From Edaphobacter lichenicola (GTDB lineage Bacteria > Acidobacteriota > Terriglobia > Terriglobales > Acidobacteriaceae): 64,000 nt of DNA. Where the stretch lies: contig NZ_JACHDY010000005.1 in the NCBI RefSeq assembly GCF_014201315.1, positions 62,001-126,000 on the forward strand, read 5' to 3'. The notes below the pieces were generated by a model, which made no database searches, was not told the DNA's origin, and was given only the letters and a program-made list of their open reading frames with translations. The first letter of the stretch is position 1. Every line of letters starts with the position of its first letter. The position numbers were made by a program, and so were the translations under genes. Below are positions 28,728 through 38,298 of the stretch, in pieces.

Positions 28728-30164
28728 ATGTCCCAAGTCCGATCTGCTTCGTTGGAAAAGTTGCGTGCCGGGTCGGAAGATCCCCGTGTGACGGTGCGAC
28801 GAGACGCACCTCCGGATCCGGATGGAAGATGCGTCGTCTACTGGATGCAAAGGGCGCAGCGAGGTATTGATAATCACGCGGTCGATCTCGCCGCTAACGC
28901 AGCGAACCTGCTTGGCCTTCCGCTAGTCGTTTACTTTGCGGGGATCTCTAACTTTCCCCACGCGAATCTGCGCCACTACGCTTTTCTCAATCAAGGGTTG
29001 CCGGATATCGAGATCGATCTTGCGGCTCGAAATATCTCGTTTGTGATGCGTCGCGCGCCGCGTGAATCGCACGAGCAGTTCTTTGCTGACGTTCGTGCGG
29101 CGTTCTTGATTGGAGATGAGAATCCCATGCGCGTGCCAGAACAGTGGCGCAGGGAGTTGGCATCGAAGATCAAGATTCCGTTCTGGACTGTCGATACGGA
29201 TGTCGTGGTTCCTTCGAAGCTGATGGAAAAGGCCCAGTATGGGGCGTACACGATTCGGCCACGCCTCTATCGCCTTCTCCCTGAGTATCTACATCCCTAC
29301 GAGAATGTTCATGTGGAACGCGCATGGAAACGGCCGCGGGGATTCTATGCCGACTCTGTTCATGAGGACATGACACGCGATTGGAACGACCTCGATCGTA
29401 GCGTTCTGCCGGTTGCAGCGTGGAAAGGGGGAACTCATGCTGCGTTCCGACGTCTTGAGTTTTTTACGCGAAGGCTTTTGGAAGACTACGACACGCAGCG
29501 TAATCATCCTGAGACCGATGGCACTTCCTGCATGTCGCCCTATCTACACTATGGACATGTTGGCCCAATCACGGTTGCGCTTGCCGTAGATGCGGCTGCG
29601 AAGGCGAACCCGAAGTTGAAGCCTGCGCGCGACAGCTACTTCAATGAACTAATCGCCTGGCGCGAACTCGCTGTCAACTTCGTGCGCTACACGCCAAACT
29701 ACGATTCGCCTGACTGTGCCGAGCACTGGGCAAAGGCGACTATTGCCGAACACGCACGCGATGAAAGGGAACATTTGTATACGCTTCAGCAACTAGAGAA
29801 CGCGCATACTCATGACGATCTTTGGAACGCAGCCCAGATTCAAATGGTTCGATATGGCTGGATGCATAACTACCTGAGGATGTACTGGGCGAAGAAGATC
29901 AAGGAGTGGAGCCCGGACGTTACTACCGCGATGAAGTACTCAATCTATCTCAACGACAAGTATTTTCTGGATGGTCGCGACCCGAACGGATACGCGGGTA
30001 TCGCATGGGCAATACTGGGGAAGTTCGATCGTGCCTGGGGAACGCGGCCGATCTTCGGCAAGATTCGCTATATGTCCGGCGCGTCAACGGGCAAGAAGTT
30101 CGATTCTAAAGAGTACATTCGGCAGATGAAGATCCTGCCCCAGCAGGGTTCGCTGGCGTTTTAG
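28728..30164 (+). CDS. phr: Class II deoxyribodipyrimidine photolyase
   Basis: A 478-residue FAD-dependent light-driven DNA repair enzyme for cyclobutane dimers. The class II signature is at the start (CVVYWMQRAQRGIDNHAVDLA) and in the C-terminal FAD domain (FNELIAWRELAVNFV, and NDKYFLDGRDPNGYAGIAWAI with GKIRYMSG). The ATG at 28728 is chosen because the longer frame starts within the upstream terminator. AGG lies close to the ATG but the ribosome-binding site is poor. It is monocistronic by position. Class II enzymes are less common in bacteria than class I and occur in several acidobacteria. Confidence 0.93.
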   Translation: MSQVRSASLEKLRAGSEDPRVTVRRDAPPDPDGRCVVYWMQRAQRGIDNHAVDLAANAANLLGLPLVVYFAGISNFPHANLRHYAFLNQGLPDIEIDLAARNISFVMRRAPRESHEQFFADVRAAFLIGDENPMRVPEQWRRELASKIKIPFWTVDTDVVVPSKLMEKAQYGAYTIRPRLYRLLPEYLHPYENVHVERAWKRPRGFYADSVHEDMTRDWNDLDRSVLPVAAWKGGTHAAFRRLEFFTRRLLEDYDTQRNHPETDGTSCMSPYLHYGHVGPITVALAVDAAAKANPKLKPARDSYFNELIAWRELAVNFVRYTPNYDSPDCAEHWAKATIAEHARDEREHLYTLQQLENAHTHDDLWNAAQIQMVRYGWMHNYLRMYWAKKIKEWSPDVTTAMKYSIYLNDKYFLDGRDPNGYAGIAWAILGKFDRAWGTRPIFGKIRYMSGASTGKKFDSKEYIRQMKILPQQGSLAF

Positions 30165-30515
30165 GCGTTCCAGAAAGTCTTTATCGGCAGACGGCTTTGT
30201 CCTCGCTCCATTTTGCGACTGCTTCCCTCGGGTAAAAAACCTACAACTATGATGAGATTGTGGCGTTGTCGCAGCTAATGGTAGATTCGAGAAATAGCGG
30301 ATTTGCTTGTCCTCCGCTACTTCGTGCGATTTGGAAAGCTTTGAAGAGGCGGCCACAGAGCCCCGGTAACGTCCAAACACCGAACGTTTATGAGAGATTT
30401 CTCATCCCGTTCTGGCACTGTCTGTTGTACCTTCTCCTGCTCTAGCGTTGACTCATCCGATGTCAGCTTGCAGCATCAGTGTTAGCTGTTCTTTTTACGT
30501 TGCGGATCACACGCT
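30165..30515. other. 351-bp non-coding region
   Basis: No supported gene. One hairpin is visible: TAGCGGA (30295-30301) with TCCGCTA (30313-30319) around an 11-base loop, without a following T run. No good promoter could be assigned to the large downstream gene; a TTGACT at about 30449 lacks a matching -10 box. Confidence 0.45.
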
Positions 30516-33500
30516 ATGGGCCTGGTTGTATCCTCACAACACGAGCGTCTCGCAGATCATCTCCCCTACTGGGCGAGTCGCTTCTTTTCTGCAGTCATTT
30601 TCTTTCTCGCGTTGACGGTGCCCGTTCTTGTCTTCGGTCAGTTGTCCTCCGTACCGACAGCTACGCAGCATGAAGGCGGCGTGCTTTCGGCTAATTCCCT
30701 CCCGTCGCACACGATCAGGTCGCGTCGCTTTGTCGATGGCCGTACTCTTGCTGGAGATATACCCGCTGCAGAAGCCATGGACGCCGCTCGTCAGAAGCAC
30801 GCGGCGATGTTGGTAGATCAATCTGCTTCGGCGCAACCGTCGAGTTTGAGCGCGCCGTGGCAGGCAGTAGGGCCGAATCAGGTTGCCAGCATCGCCTATG
30901 GCAATGTGACCGGTCGGGTCACAGCGATTGCGATCGATCCCGCTGATCCAACTGGCAATACGGTCTATCTTGGGACAACTGGCGGCGGAGTTTGGAAGTC
31001 GATCAATGCGGCTGGACCATCGGCCAGCGTCACCTTCGTCCCGCTTACTGATACGCTGCCGGTCTTCAGCGCGAATGCGGGCACCGCGGCTATTCCGTCG
31101 CTCAGTATCGGCGCAATCAGCGTTCAATCTGGCGTGATTCTTGCCGGGACAGGGGATCCTAACGACGCCTCAGATTCTTTTTACGGAAGCGGACTGTTGC
31201 GCTCGGCAGATAACGGGGTGACGTGGACGCTCATTCAAGACTCGCAGGATGGCGTTGCGGGCAACCACCTCTTCAGTGGACTAGGCTTCGCAGGTTTTGC
31301 GTGGAGTACGGCTACGCCGGGTACTGTTGTTGCAGCAGTCTCGCAGGCTGCGGAGGGTGTTCTCGTTAATGCGCCAGATGCTACGAACAGCGTGATGGGG
31401 CTTTACTACTCGACCGACGCCGGGGTGACCTGGCAGATGTCCACGATCATGGACGGCAGTCAGCCGGTACAGAGCCCACAATCTCCGAGCCAACTTCTCG
31501 GCGGCAGAGCGGCGACGGCAGTTGTCTGGAATCCCGTTCGCCAACGTTTCTATGGTGCGATACGTTATCACGGGTACTACGAGTCGGCTGATGGCGTGAC
31601 CTGGACGCGGCTGGCAAACCAGCCTGGGCAGGGGTTGACTGCGATGAACTGTCCACCGGATTCAACGTCGTTAGGAAGCACATCGTGCCCGATCTTTCGC
31701 GGGGCGTTGGCCGTGCAGCCCAATACCGGCGATACATTTGCGCTGACGGTTGATCAAAACAATCTCGATCAAGGGCTGTGGCAGGATGTATGCGGTCTTT
31801 CCGGGGGGAACTGTGGCAACGGAACCATCACCTTCGGTAAGCAGTTGCCATCGGCTGCGTTCGAGATTGGCAATGGCAGCACTGTTGTGCCACAGGCAGA
31901 CTACAACCTGGCGCTTGCGGCTGCGCTGTCGGGACCGAGCGGCTCGACCCAGGACACGATTCTGTATGTCGGGACGACCGATCTTTTCCGCTGTTCTGTT
32001 TCCGCGGGATGCGTGCTTCGCAACACTACCAATGCGTTGAATGGATGTGCTGCGCCCGCACAGGTGGCACCTGCTCAACATGCGATTGCCACGCTGGCTA
32101 CGGCCTCGCAACCGCTGATTTACCTTGGCAACGATGGCGGCCTCTGGCGGTCGACCGACGGTGTGAACGAGCAGTCGACTCCATGTTCCACCGATGATGC
32201 GACTCACTTTCAAAATCTCAACGGCGGTCTTGGCTCGCTGGCAGAGGTCATCAGCTTTGCGCAGCATCCCTCCGATGCCGGTACCGTGCTTGTCGGGCTT
32301 GGTGCGAATGGCACCGCAGCGACGGCGTCTCTCGGTGCAAGCTCGTGGCCTCAGCTTTCAACGGGCGAAGGCGGTACCGTTGGAATCGACCAGACGAATC
32401 CTTCCTTGTGGTACGTGTCCACTGCTGCCGGTGTGAGTATCCGTCAATGTTCCAAGGGTGCGGCCTGCTCTTCTGCGGACTTTGTGGGCACGCCGACGAT
32501 AGGGCCTGCGCAGGTGGATGAAGATGACTCGGTCATCGATGCTCCGTGGCTGCTCGATCCCGCTCTCCCGTCCAATATTCTCATCGGGACTTGCAGGGTG
32601 TGGCGCGGCCCAGCGAGCGGTGGGTCATCGTGGCCTTCCTCGAACGCAATCAGCAGCCTTCTGGCCGGACCTCAAGGCACATCCTGCGTTAGTACAAATC
32701 CGGCTCTGCGATCTCTGGCTGCAGGCGGACTTATAAACAATGCATCGACTGTGCGAGACTCTGGTTCTCCGGTTCTCTATGCCGGTATGGCGGGGAAACT
32801 TGATGGAGGCGGCAGCGTTGGAGGACATCTCTACTCCATCACTACGGCTGGCACCGCAAGTAGCACAACGACCTGGACGGATCTTGCAACGTCTCCCGTT
32901 ACAAATGGCCAAGGAACCAGCTTCAACTCCGGGGGCTTCGACCTCTCGGCGGTCGCAGCCGATCCTCATGATGCGACCGGGAAGACTGTCTATGCTACTG
33001 TGATGGGCTTTGCGGGAAACGGAATCAACGCAGCGCATCTCTATCGCTCCATTGATGCTGGTGCTCATTGGAGCAACATCAGCAGCAACCTGCCTGACGC
33101 TCCGGCCAACAGTGTCGTCGTTGATCCGAACGATGCCAATACGCTTTACGTTGCGATGGATACGGGGGTGTACGTTACGACCGAGGTTACGACGTGCACC
33201 ACTGCTAATTGCTGGAGTATCTATGGCACCGGCTTGCCGAATGCTCCTGTCGTGGAACTTGCGGCCGCACCAGCCATGCCTACCGGTGACGGACGCACTG
33301 GTGAGTTGCGCGCTGGAACCTACGGTCGCGGGTTATGGCAGATTCCTCTGGTGACGGCGGCTATTGCAGCACAACCGATTATCAGCTTGAATCCCACCTC
33401 GGTTATCTTCAACGGCCAGTCGATCGGTACCGCGAGTGCGACGCAGACTATTACAGTTACAAATACAGGACTTGCTCCGCTCACGGTAAGCCTGGTGGCA

Positions 33501-35138
33501 GTTACAGGGGATTTCAACGAGACTGATAACTGTACGGCAGCACCTATCGCTATCAACGTGACGTGCACGATTCAGGTCAGCTTTCTACCTACCGCGACGG
33601 GGGGGCGTAGCGGGATCCTTACTATCTACGGTAATGTTGCTGGCGGGCAGGCGACCGCGACACTGACGGGTACTGGACTGGCTGCTGCCGCGATTGTTCT
33701 CGATCCCATTGTGCTTACTTTTCCTTCTACAACTCTCAACGCAACCAGCCCGGTTCAAAACATTACTATTTCCAATACGAGTAATAGCGCTGTGGGCTTG
33801 CAAGGAGAGATCGTAAACGGGGGAGATTTCAGAATCACGGTCAATACCTGTGGTCCGAGCCTCGGGCCAGGGGTTGGATGCACGGTTGGGATTGCATTCA
33901 CGCCTAGCGCGTCTGGAACTCGAACTGGAACATTAACCGTGACCGATGATGTGGGGACCCAGACGGCTTCGCTGAGCGGAATCGGAACATCTCCCGCAAC
34001 GGACGCACTCTCGCCGCTGACACTCACGTTTGGGGCACAGCAGGTAGATACTGCTAGCGTCCCACAGCAGATTACTCTGTCCAATACCGGCGATCTGCCG
34101 TTGACTCTCATCGCGGCACAGATCACAAGCGGAGACTTCACGGTTGTGAATGCCTGCGGTAACTCGCTGAACCCGCACTCCACTTGCTCCGTGAACATCG
34201 CCTTCGCTCCGAAGAACGTTGGCCCTCTCACCGGCTCGCTCTCGGTGTCGGACCAGTATCGAACCCAGACGGTCGCGCTAAACGGCATCGGCATCGCACC
34301 GCCCGGTGTGTCACTGGCACCCTTCTCAACGGTTGTGTTCCCTCCTACAGGCGTTGGCCTTCAGTCTGCTTCGCAAGCCATTACGTTGACCAACAACGTT
34401 GGCACTCCGCTCTCGATACAAGGCATCTCGCTTACGGGAGACTTTGTGATTTTGCCGAATAGCAGCACCTGCGGCGCGAACGTTGCGCCTGATGCTGCTT
34501 GCGTGTTGCAGATCGCCTTTGCGCCGACAGTTGGTGGGCCGCGTACTGGATCGCTTACGGTGACAGATAGCGCGGGCAACTCGCCTCAGACACTCTCGCT
34601 TACGGGACCGGGTGTGGACTTTACGCTCACTACCAATGGGACTACCAGCGTCAGTATCACGAGTGGTCAGAATGCTGTGTTTCCATTGCTGCTCAGTTCG
34701 GCGTCCAATGTCTCCGGCACGGTAACTTTCACCTGTGCGGGAATGCCCGCTAACTCGACCTGTACTGTCACGCCTTCCAGCATTCCGCTAGGTAGTACGA
34801 CTACCATTTCTGTAACCGTGTTGACGGGCGTAGCCTCTGCTTTGTCCAGCCGTCCTTGCATCAGTCGCTCGGGCGTTATTTTATTTGCGACTTTGTTCCC
34901 GCTTGGTTTGCTGGTGCTGCGTCCAGCGCGCCGCTCAAGTGTGACTGGTTTTGCTCTGCTTTGTTTACTTCTAGCTGCGAGTGGCTGTGGTGTGGGACGG
35001 GAGATTCCTTTGACGAGTGGATCGAATCCAGGCGGGCCGTCAGGCCCGGTGACGACGGCGGGGACTTACACTGTCGTTGCGACGGCGACGAGCGCTGGCT
35101 TGACGCGAAGTGTCAACCTGACGCTGATCGTTCAGTGA
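30516..35138 (+). CDS. Large exported beta-propeller/ASH-domain surface protein
   Basis: A 1540-residue protein. A signal-like helix at about residues 22-41 precedes roughly 850 residues of BNR/sialidase-like propeller repeats (for example VYLGTTGGGVWKSI, GLLRSADNGVTWTLI, GLYYSTDAGVTWQM, HLYRSIDAGAHWSNI). Four ASH/choice-of-anchor-D domains follow, at about 956-1055, 1060-1158, 1164-1260 and 1265-1366. An Ig-like part (about 1367-1450) comes next, then two hydrophobic segments (about 1453-1468 and 1475-1491, the second ending in a lipobox-like LLLAASGC), then a final strand pair AGTYTVVATATSAG...SVNLTLIVQ. Such architecture is common for acidobacterial secreted or surface proteins, but substrate and role are unknown. 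No sialidase Asp-box catalytic set was verified. The ribosome-binding site is weak. Confidence 0.85.
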   Translation: MGLVVSSQHERLADHLPYWASRFFSAVIFFLALTVPVLVFGQLSSVPTATQHEGGVLSANSLPSHTIRSRRFVDGRTLAGDIPAAEAMDAARQKHAAMLVDQSASAQPSSLSAPWQAVGPNQVASIAYGNVTGRVTAIAIDPADPTGNTVYLGTTGGGVWKSINAAGPSASVTFVPLTDTLPVFSANAGTAAIPSLSIGAISVQSGVILAGTGDPNDASDSFYGSGLLRSADNGVTWTLIQDSQDGVAGNHLFSGLGFAGFAWSTATPGTVVAAVSQAAEGVLVNAPDATNSVMGLYYSTDAGVTWQMSTIMDGSQPVQSPQSPSQLLGGRAATAVVWNPVRQRFYGAIRYHGYYESADGVTWTRLANQPGQGLTAMNCPPDSTSLGSTSCPIFRGALAVQPNTGDTFALTVDQNNLDQGLWQDVCGLSGGNCGNGTITFGKQLPSAAFEIGNGSTVVPQADYNLALAAALSGPSGSTQDTILYVGTTDLFRCSVSAGCVLRNTTNALNGCAAPAQVAPAQHAIATLATASQPLIYLGNDGGLWRSTDGVNEQSTPCSTDDATHFQNLNGGLGSLAEVISFAQHPSDAGTVLVGLGANGTAATASLGASSWPQLSTGEGGTVGIDQTNPSLWYVSTAAGVSIRQCSKGAACSSADFVGTPTIGPAQVDEDDSVIDAPWLLDPALPSNILIGTCRVWRGPASGGSSWPSSNAISSLLAGPQGTSCVSTNPALRSLAAGGLINNASTVRDSGSPVLYAGMAGKLDGGGSVGGHLYSITTAGTASSTTTWTDLATSPVTNGQGTSFNSGGFDLSAVAADPHDATGKTVYATVMGFAGNGINAAHLYRSIDAGAHWSNISSNLPDAPANSVVVDPNDANTLYVAMDTGVYVTTEVTTCTTANCWSIYGTGLPNAPVVELAAAPAMPTGDGRTGELRAGTYGRGLWQIPLVTAAIAAQPIISLNPTSVIFNGQSIGTASATQTITVTNTGLAPLTVSLVAVTGDFNETDNCTAAPIAINVTCTIQVSFLPTATGGRSGILTIYGNVAGGQATATLTGTGLAAAAIVLDPIVLTFPSTTLNATSPVQNITISNTSNSAVGLQGEIVNGGDFRITVNTCGPSLGPGVGCTVGIAFTPSASGTRTGTLTVTDDVGTQTASLSGIGTSPATDALSPLTLTFGAQQVDTASVPQQITLSNTGDLPLTLIAAQITSGDFTVVNACGNSLNPHSTCSVNIAFAPKNVGPLTGSLSVSDQYRTQTVALNGIGIAPPGVSLAPFSTVVFPPTGVGLQSASQAITLTNNVGTPLSIQGISLTGDFVILPNSSTCGANVAPDAACVLQIAFAPTVGGPRTGSLTVTDSAGNSPQTLSLTGPGVDFTLTTNGTTSVSITSGQNAVFPLLLSSASNVSGTVTFTCAGMPANSTCTVTPSSIPLGSTTTISVTVLTGVASALSSRPCISRSGVILFATLFPLGLLVLRPARRSSVTGFALLCLLLAASGCGVGREIPLTSGSNPGGPSGPVTTAGTYTVVATATSAGLTRSVNLTLIVQ

Positions 35139-35166
35139 ATCGTAGGGGTTTCGATGCCGCGAATAT

Positions 35167-36360
35167 TCAGGCTGACTGTCCAGCGCTTACTCCAGAGGCC
35201 CATGCCCATTGGAAGTTGTAGCCTCCCAGCCATCCGGTCACATCGACGACCTCGCCAATAAAATAAAGGCCCGGCACCTTGCGACTCTGCATGGTCTTTG
35301 CGTCCAGTTCTGCGGTATCCACGCCACCCACGGTGACCTCGGCCTTGGCATAGCCTTCGGTGCCGGCGGGAGTCAGGTGCCACTCATGGATATGCTGTTC
35401 CATCTTCGCTAAGGATGCGTTTGTCCAGTCGACTAGCTCGTGGAGCACAACCCATCGCTCTGCCATGCGGGCCGGCAAGACAGCGCGTATTGCGTTCGCT
35501 GCTGCGGAGGCATCTCTTCGCGCGTTTCTTGCCAGCAGTGGGGCAAGGACATTTAGATCAGGCGCGAGGTCTACAGTCACGCTCTCGCCTGGCTGCCAGT
35601 ATGACGACATCTGCAGGATCGCAGGGCCGCTCAGTCCGCGATGCGTGATCAACATCTTTTCGCGGAAGCTTCCTTGGCGGGGGTTGGTTCCTGCTTGAGC
35701 CACGACCTCGGCTGAGACACCTGCCAGGTCGCACCACTGTTCGCGATCCTCGGCGCTGAAGACTAGGGGGACGAGGCCCGGCCTGCACGGTACGATGCGT
35801 AGGCCAAACTGCTCGGCCAGTGTGTAGCCGAGTGCGGTTGCGCCCATCTTCGGGATGGAGAGGCCTCCGGTGGCGACGACTACGGACTCGGATTGAAAGA
35901 CTGCCTCCGATGTATGAACTTCGAGATGGTCGTTGCGCTCGACGGAGATGGCTTTGGCGCCGAGGATGATGCGGACGCCGGCCTCTGCGCATTCACGCTC
36001 GAGCATCGTGACGATGTCGTGGGCGGAGCGGTCGCAGAAGAGTTGTCCCAGCGTCTTCTCGTGGTAGCGAATGCCGTGTCTTTCGACCATGGCGATGATG
36101 TCTGTCGGGGTGAAGCGGGCCAGGGCGGACTTTGCGAAGTGTGGATTTTCCGAGAGAAAGTTCTCTGGGCGGCAGTGGATATTAGTGAAGTTGCAGCGGC
36201 CGCCGCCTGAGATCAGGATTTTTTTTCCGACGCGCTCGGCGTGATCGAGCAGGACCACCCGGCGTCCGCGCTTGCCGGCTTCGATGGCGCACATCATTCC
36301 CGCCGCGCCAGCGCCGAGTACTACGACATCAACCTGCTGCACGTGCGGTTTTGTTGTCAT
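35167..36360 (-). CDS. BaiN/YhiN-family FAD-dependent oxidoreductase
   Basis: A 397-residue flavoprotein of the HI0933/YhiN/BaiN family. The N-terminal Rossmann motif is VVLGAGAAGMMCAIEAGKRG, followed by the family mark GKKILISGGGRCNFTN. A second FAD-contact region is near the C-terminus (GLYFIGEVVDVTGWLGGYNFQWAWASG). Known relatives include BaiN, implicated in bile acid dehydroxylation, and YhiN, whose role is unclear, so no substrate is assigned. It is convergent with the large ASH gene, with 28 bp between stops. The upstream spacer of 122 bp separates it from the methyltransferase on the same strand. Confidence 0.9.
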   Translation of the reverse strand: MTTKPHVQQVDVVVLGAGAAGMMCAIEAGKRGRRVVLLDHAERVGKKILISGGGRCNFTNIHCRPENFLSENPHFAKSALARFTPTDIIAMVERHGIRYHEKTLGQLFCDRSAHDIVTMLERECAEAGVRIILGAKAISVERNDHLEVHTSEAVFQSESVVVATGGLSIPKMGATALGYTLAEQFGLRIVPCRPGLVPLVFSAEDREQWCDLAGVSAEVVAQAGTNPRQGSFREKMLITHRGLSGPAILQMSSYWQPGESVTVDLAPDLNVLAPLLARNARRDASAAANAIRAVLPARMAERWVVLHELVDWTNASLAKMEQHIHEWHLTPAGTEGYAKAEVTVGGVDTAELDAKTMQSRKVPGLYFIGEVVDVTGWLGGYNFQWAWASGVSAGQSA

Positions 36361-36482
36361 TCTCTATCGGAGATTCTGATGCTTCGGAGATTCTGTGGCT
36401 TCGTGTGATTTAGATTCGTCTCCGTCCGGGCCGATGTTGAGCTTCTTCGGGGGTTTGGTCACGGGTTTGGGGATATTTTTTC

Positions 36483-37772
36483 TTACCCCACCCGGCAGAT
36501 GAGGCACTTGAGGTAGCTGGTCTCGGGGAGGGTGAGGACGGCGGGGTGGTCGGGGGCGGCGCCTCGGGTCTCGAGGAGCTGGACGCGGCGGCCTGCGTCG
36601 GCGGCGGCGGCGGAGACGACCTCGGTGAACTCCTGCAGGGGGACGTGGTGGGAGCAGGAGCAGGTGATGAGGGTTCCGCCGGGGCGGAGCATCTTGATGG
36701 CGCGGAGGTTGAGCTCCTTGTAGCCGCGCATGGCGCCTTCGGCGGCGCGCTTGGACTTGGCGAAGGCGGGCGGGTCGAGGACGATGGTGTCGTACTGCTG
36801 GCCGGTGGATTCGTACTCGCGGAGGAGCTCGAAGGCGTCGGCCTCGATCCACTCGACCTGGGCGGGAATGCCGGGGTTGAGCTCGCGGTTGCGGTCGGCT
36901 ACCTCGAGGGCGCTGCGGCTGGCGTCTACTCCGGTGACCTGGCGGCAGTTCTGGGCCATGTGGAGGGCGAAGCCGCCTTGATAGGTGCAGATGTCGAGCG
37001 CGGAGCCGGTTGCGTATCGGGCGGCAGCGGCGTAGTTGAGGCGCTGGTCGAGGAATGCTCCTGTCTTCTGGCCGGAGCCTGCGTCGAAGTGAAAACGAAG
37101 GCCGTTGATGGTGAAGATGGTGGTGAGTTGTGGTGTTTCGGTGGTGCTTGGGTGGAGTGGGCCTGGTGCTGGATGGGCGAGTTGCTCGAGTTCGCGGATC
37201 TTGGGGTCGGGGCGCTCCCAGAGGGTGATGCCCCCGGTGTCGGGGCGCAGACGGTCGGTGAGGACTTCGGTCAGGAGGTTGCGGACGTCGTCCTGGGCGG
37301 TGCCCTGGGTGAGGAGTTGGAGGATGACCAGGTCGTTGTAGCGGTCGGCGACGATGCCGGGGAGGTTGTCGGCCTCGGAGAAGAGGAGGCGGCAGGCGTC
37401 GTCTTCCATCGACTCTGGCGCTACTTGGTCGCGCAGGGCGAGGGCGGAGAGGACGCGTTCGCGGAGCTGCTCGAGGTAGGCGGCCCGGGGAAGTGCGGCT
37501 TCGTTCGAGACGATTCGGACTGCGATCTGCGAGGCGGCGCTGTAGAGGCCGGTGCCGAGGGGTATACCCCGGCTGTCCATGACCGTGAGGAGGGCTCCGG
37601 GCTGGATCTCGGTGGTCCCGATTGCGGGGACGAGGGACTCGATGTCTGAGCGGTAGACCCAGAGGTGTCCGGCTCGGAGGCGGTCTGCGGCGCGGCGGGT
37701 GATGGCTGCGGCTGGGCCGTGGGGCTGGGCCGCGACCACTCGCGGGGACCGGTCTTCTACTTTTCTCAGCAT
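36483..37772 (-). CDS. RlmI-like class I SAM-dependent rRNA methyltransferase
   Basis: A 429-residue protein with an N-terminal PUA-like RNA-binding domain (about 22-105, HLWVYRSDIESL) and a C-terminal Rossmann-fold methyltransferase. The SAM site is around ALDICTYQGGFALHMA and the catalytic loop is VLDPPAFAKSKRA. A CSCSHHV segment follows, as in RlmI, which makes m5C1962 in 23S rRNA. I assign the family, not the exact site. The ATG at 37772 has a GGAAAG directly against it and a downstream GTG start is possible. Confidence 0.9.
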   Translation of the reverse strand: MLRKVEDRSPRVVAAQPHGPAAAITRRAADRLRAGHLWVYRSDIESLVPAIGTTEIQPGALLTVMDSRGIPLGTGLYSAASQIAVRIVSNEAALPRAAYLEQLRERVLSALALRDQVAPESMEDDACRLLFSEADNLPGIVADRYNDLVILQLLTQGTAQDDVRNLLTEVLTDRLRPDTGGITLWERPDPKIRELEQLAHPAPGPLHPSTTETPQLTTIFTINGLRFHFDAGSGQKTGAFLDQRLNYAAAARYATGSALDICTYQGGFALHMAQNCRQVTGVDASRSALEVADRNRELNPGIPAQVEWIEADAFELLREYESTGQQYDTIVLDPPAFAKSKRAAEGAMRGYKELNLRAIKMLRPGGTLITCSCSHHVPLQEFTEVVSAAAADAGRRVQLLETRGAAPDHPAVLTLPETSYLKCLICRVG

Positions 37773-38124
37773 CTTTCCATGGTCGCATAGCGTTTATGCC
37801 GACGGGACCCCTCCCCCCTCCCCCCTGAGGGTATTTTGGAGGGAAGTTGTTTTGTTTCAGTTGTTTGGCGAGGAGTGGTGTCTGCAGGGTATTGATTCTA
37901 AGTTAGTTGCGCGCAAAATACTTTAAATGAATGAGTTGCGGGATCATTGGGAGAGGCCCTCGCTTTGTCAGGGGGCCTTATATCTCTCTGCTTCCAGTAT
38001 AGCGGTTTGAGGGTAACTGATACGCCACGCGAATGTGCTGGATTGACGGGGTGATTCGTGGTTTTGGGGCTTGACAGAACTGACCGACAATAGATGCGAG
38101 TCCGCTTGGCATCACTTAACAACG

Positions 38125-38196
38125 CCTGCGAAGTCTTCACTTCGAGGAAGTGGGATAAGGCAGCAAGCATTACTTGCCAGAAGCCGACTTCGCAGG
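38125..38196. other. 72-nt three-way-junction-like fold
   Basis: An outer perfect 11-bp stem, CCTGCGAAGTC (38125-38135) with GACTTCGCAGG (38186-38196), encloses two hairpins: CACTTC-GAG-GAAGTG (38138-38152) and GCAAG-CATTA-CTTGC (38163-38177). This could be a structured RNA or a DNA cruciform. It has no tRNA or known riboswitch features. Strand and function are unknown. Confidence 0.5.
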
Positions 38197-38250
38197 ACTA
38201 ACCTTGCCTCAGACGACCCGGCCTTCACGTCGATTCTGTACAAGAGTTCG

Positions 38251-38291
38251 GGCCATCTTTGTCTACTTGTTGTAGTTCGACAAAGATGGCC
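38251..38291. terminator. Perfect 13-bp hairpin after the small secreted-protein gene
   Basis: GGCCATCTTTGTC (38251-38263) is exactly inverse to GACAAAGATGGCC (38279-38291), with a 15-base loop. It lies seven bases after the stop of the reverse-strand gene, where a terminator is expected, but no T tract follows on that strand. It may be an mRNA 3'-end stabilising hairpin. Confidence 0.55.
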
Positions 38292-38298
38292 GCGACAC

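Larger units (their letters stand above)
37773..38298. other. 526-bp gene-free region with structured DNA
   Basis: No gene is supported; the long open frame on the + strand here is antisense to the secreted-protein gene and lacks family features. The region holds a C-rich run (37807-37827), a three-way-junction-like fold (38125-38196) and a perfect 13-bp hairpin (38251-38291). A consensus TTGACA near 38074 has no matching -10 box. Confidence 0.6.

Noticed and set aside
38115..38202. Integron attC-like site (ACTTAAC at the left of the three-way fold)
   Set aside because: The left motif fits RYYYAAC, but the right end has no GTTRRRY and no integrase or cassette genes are present.
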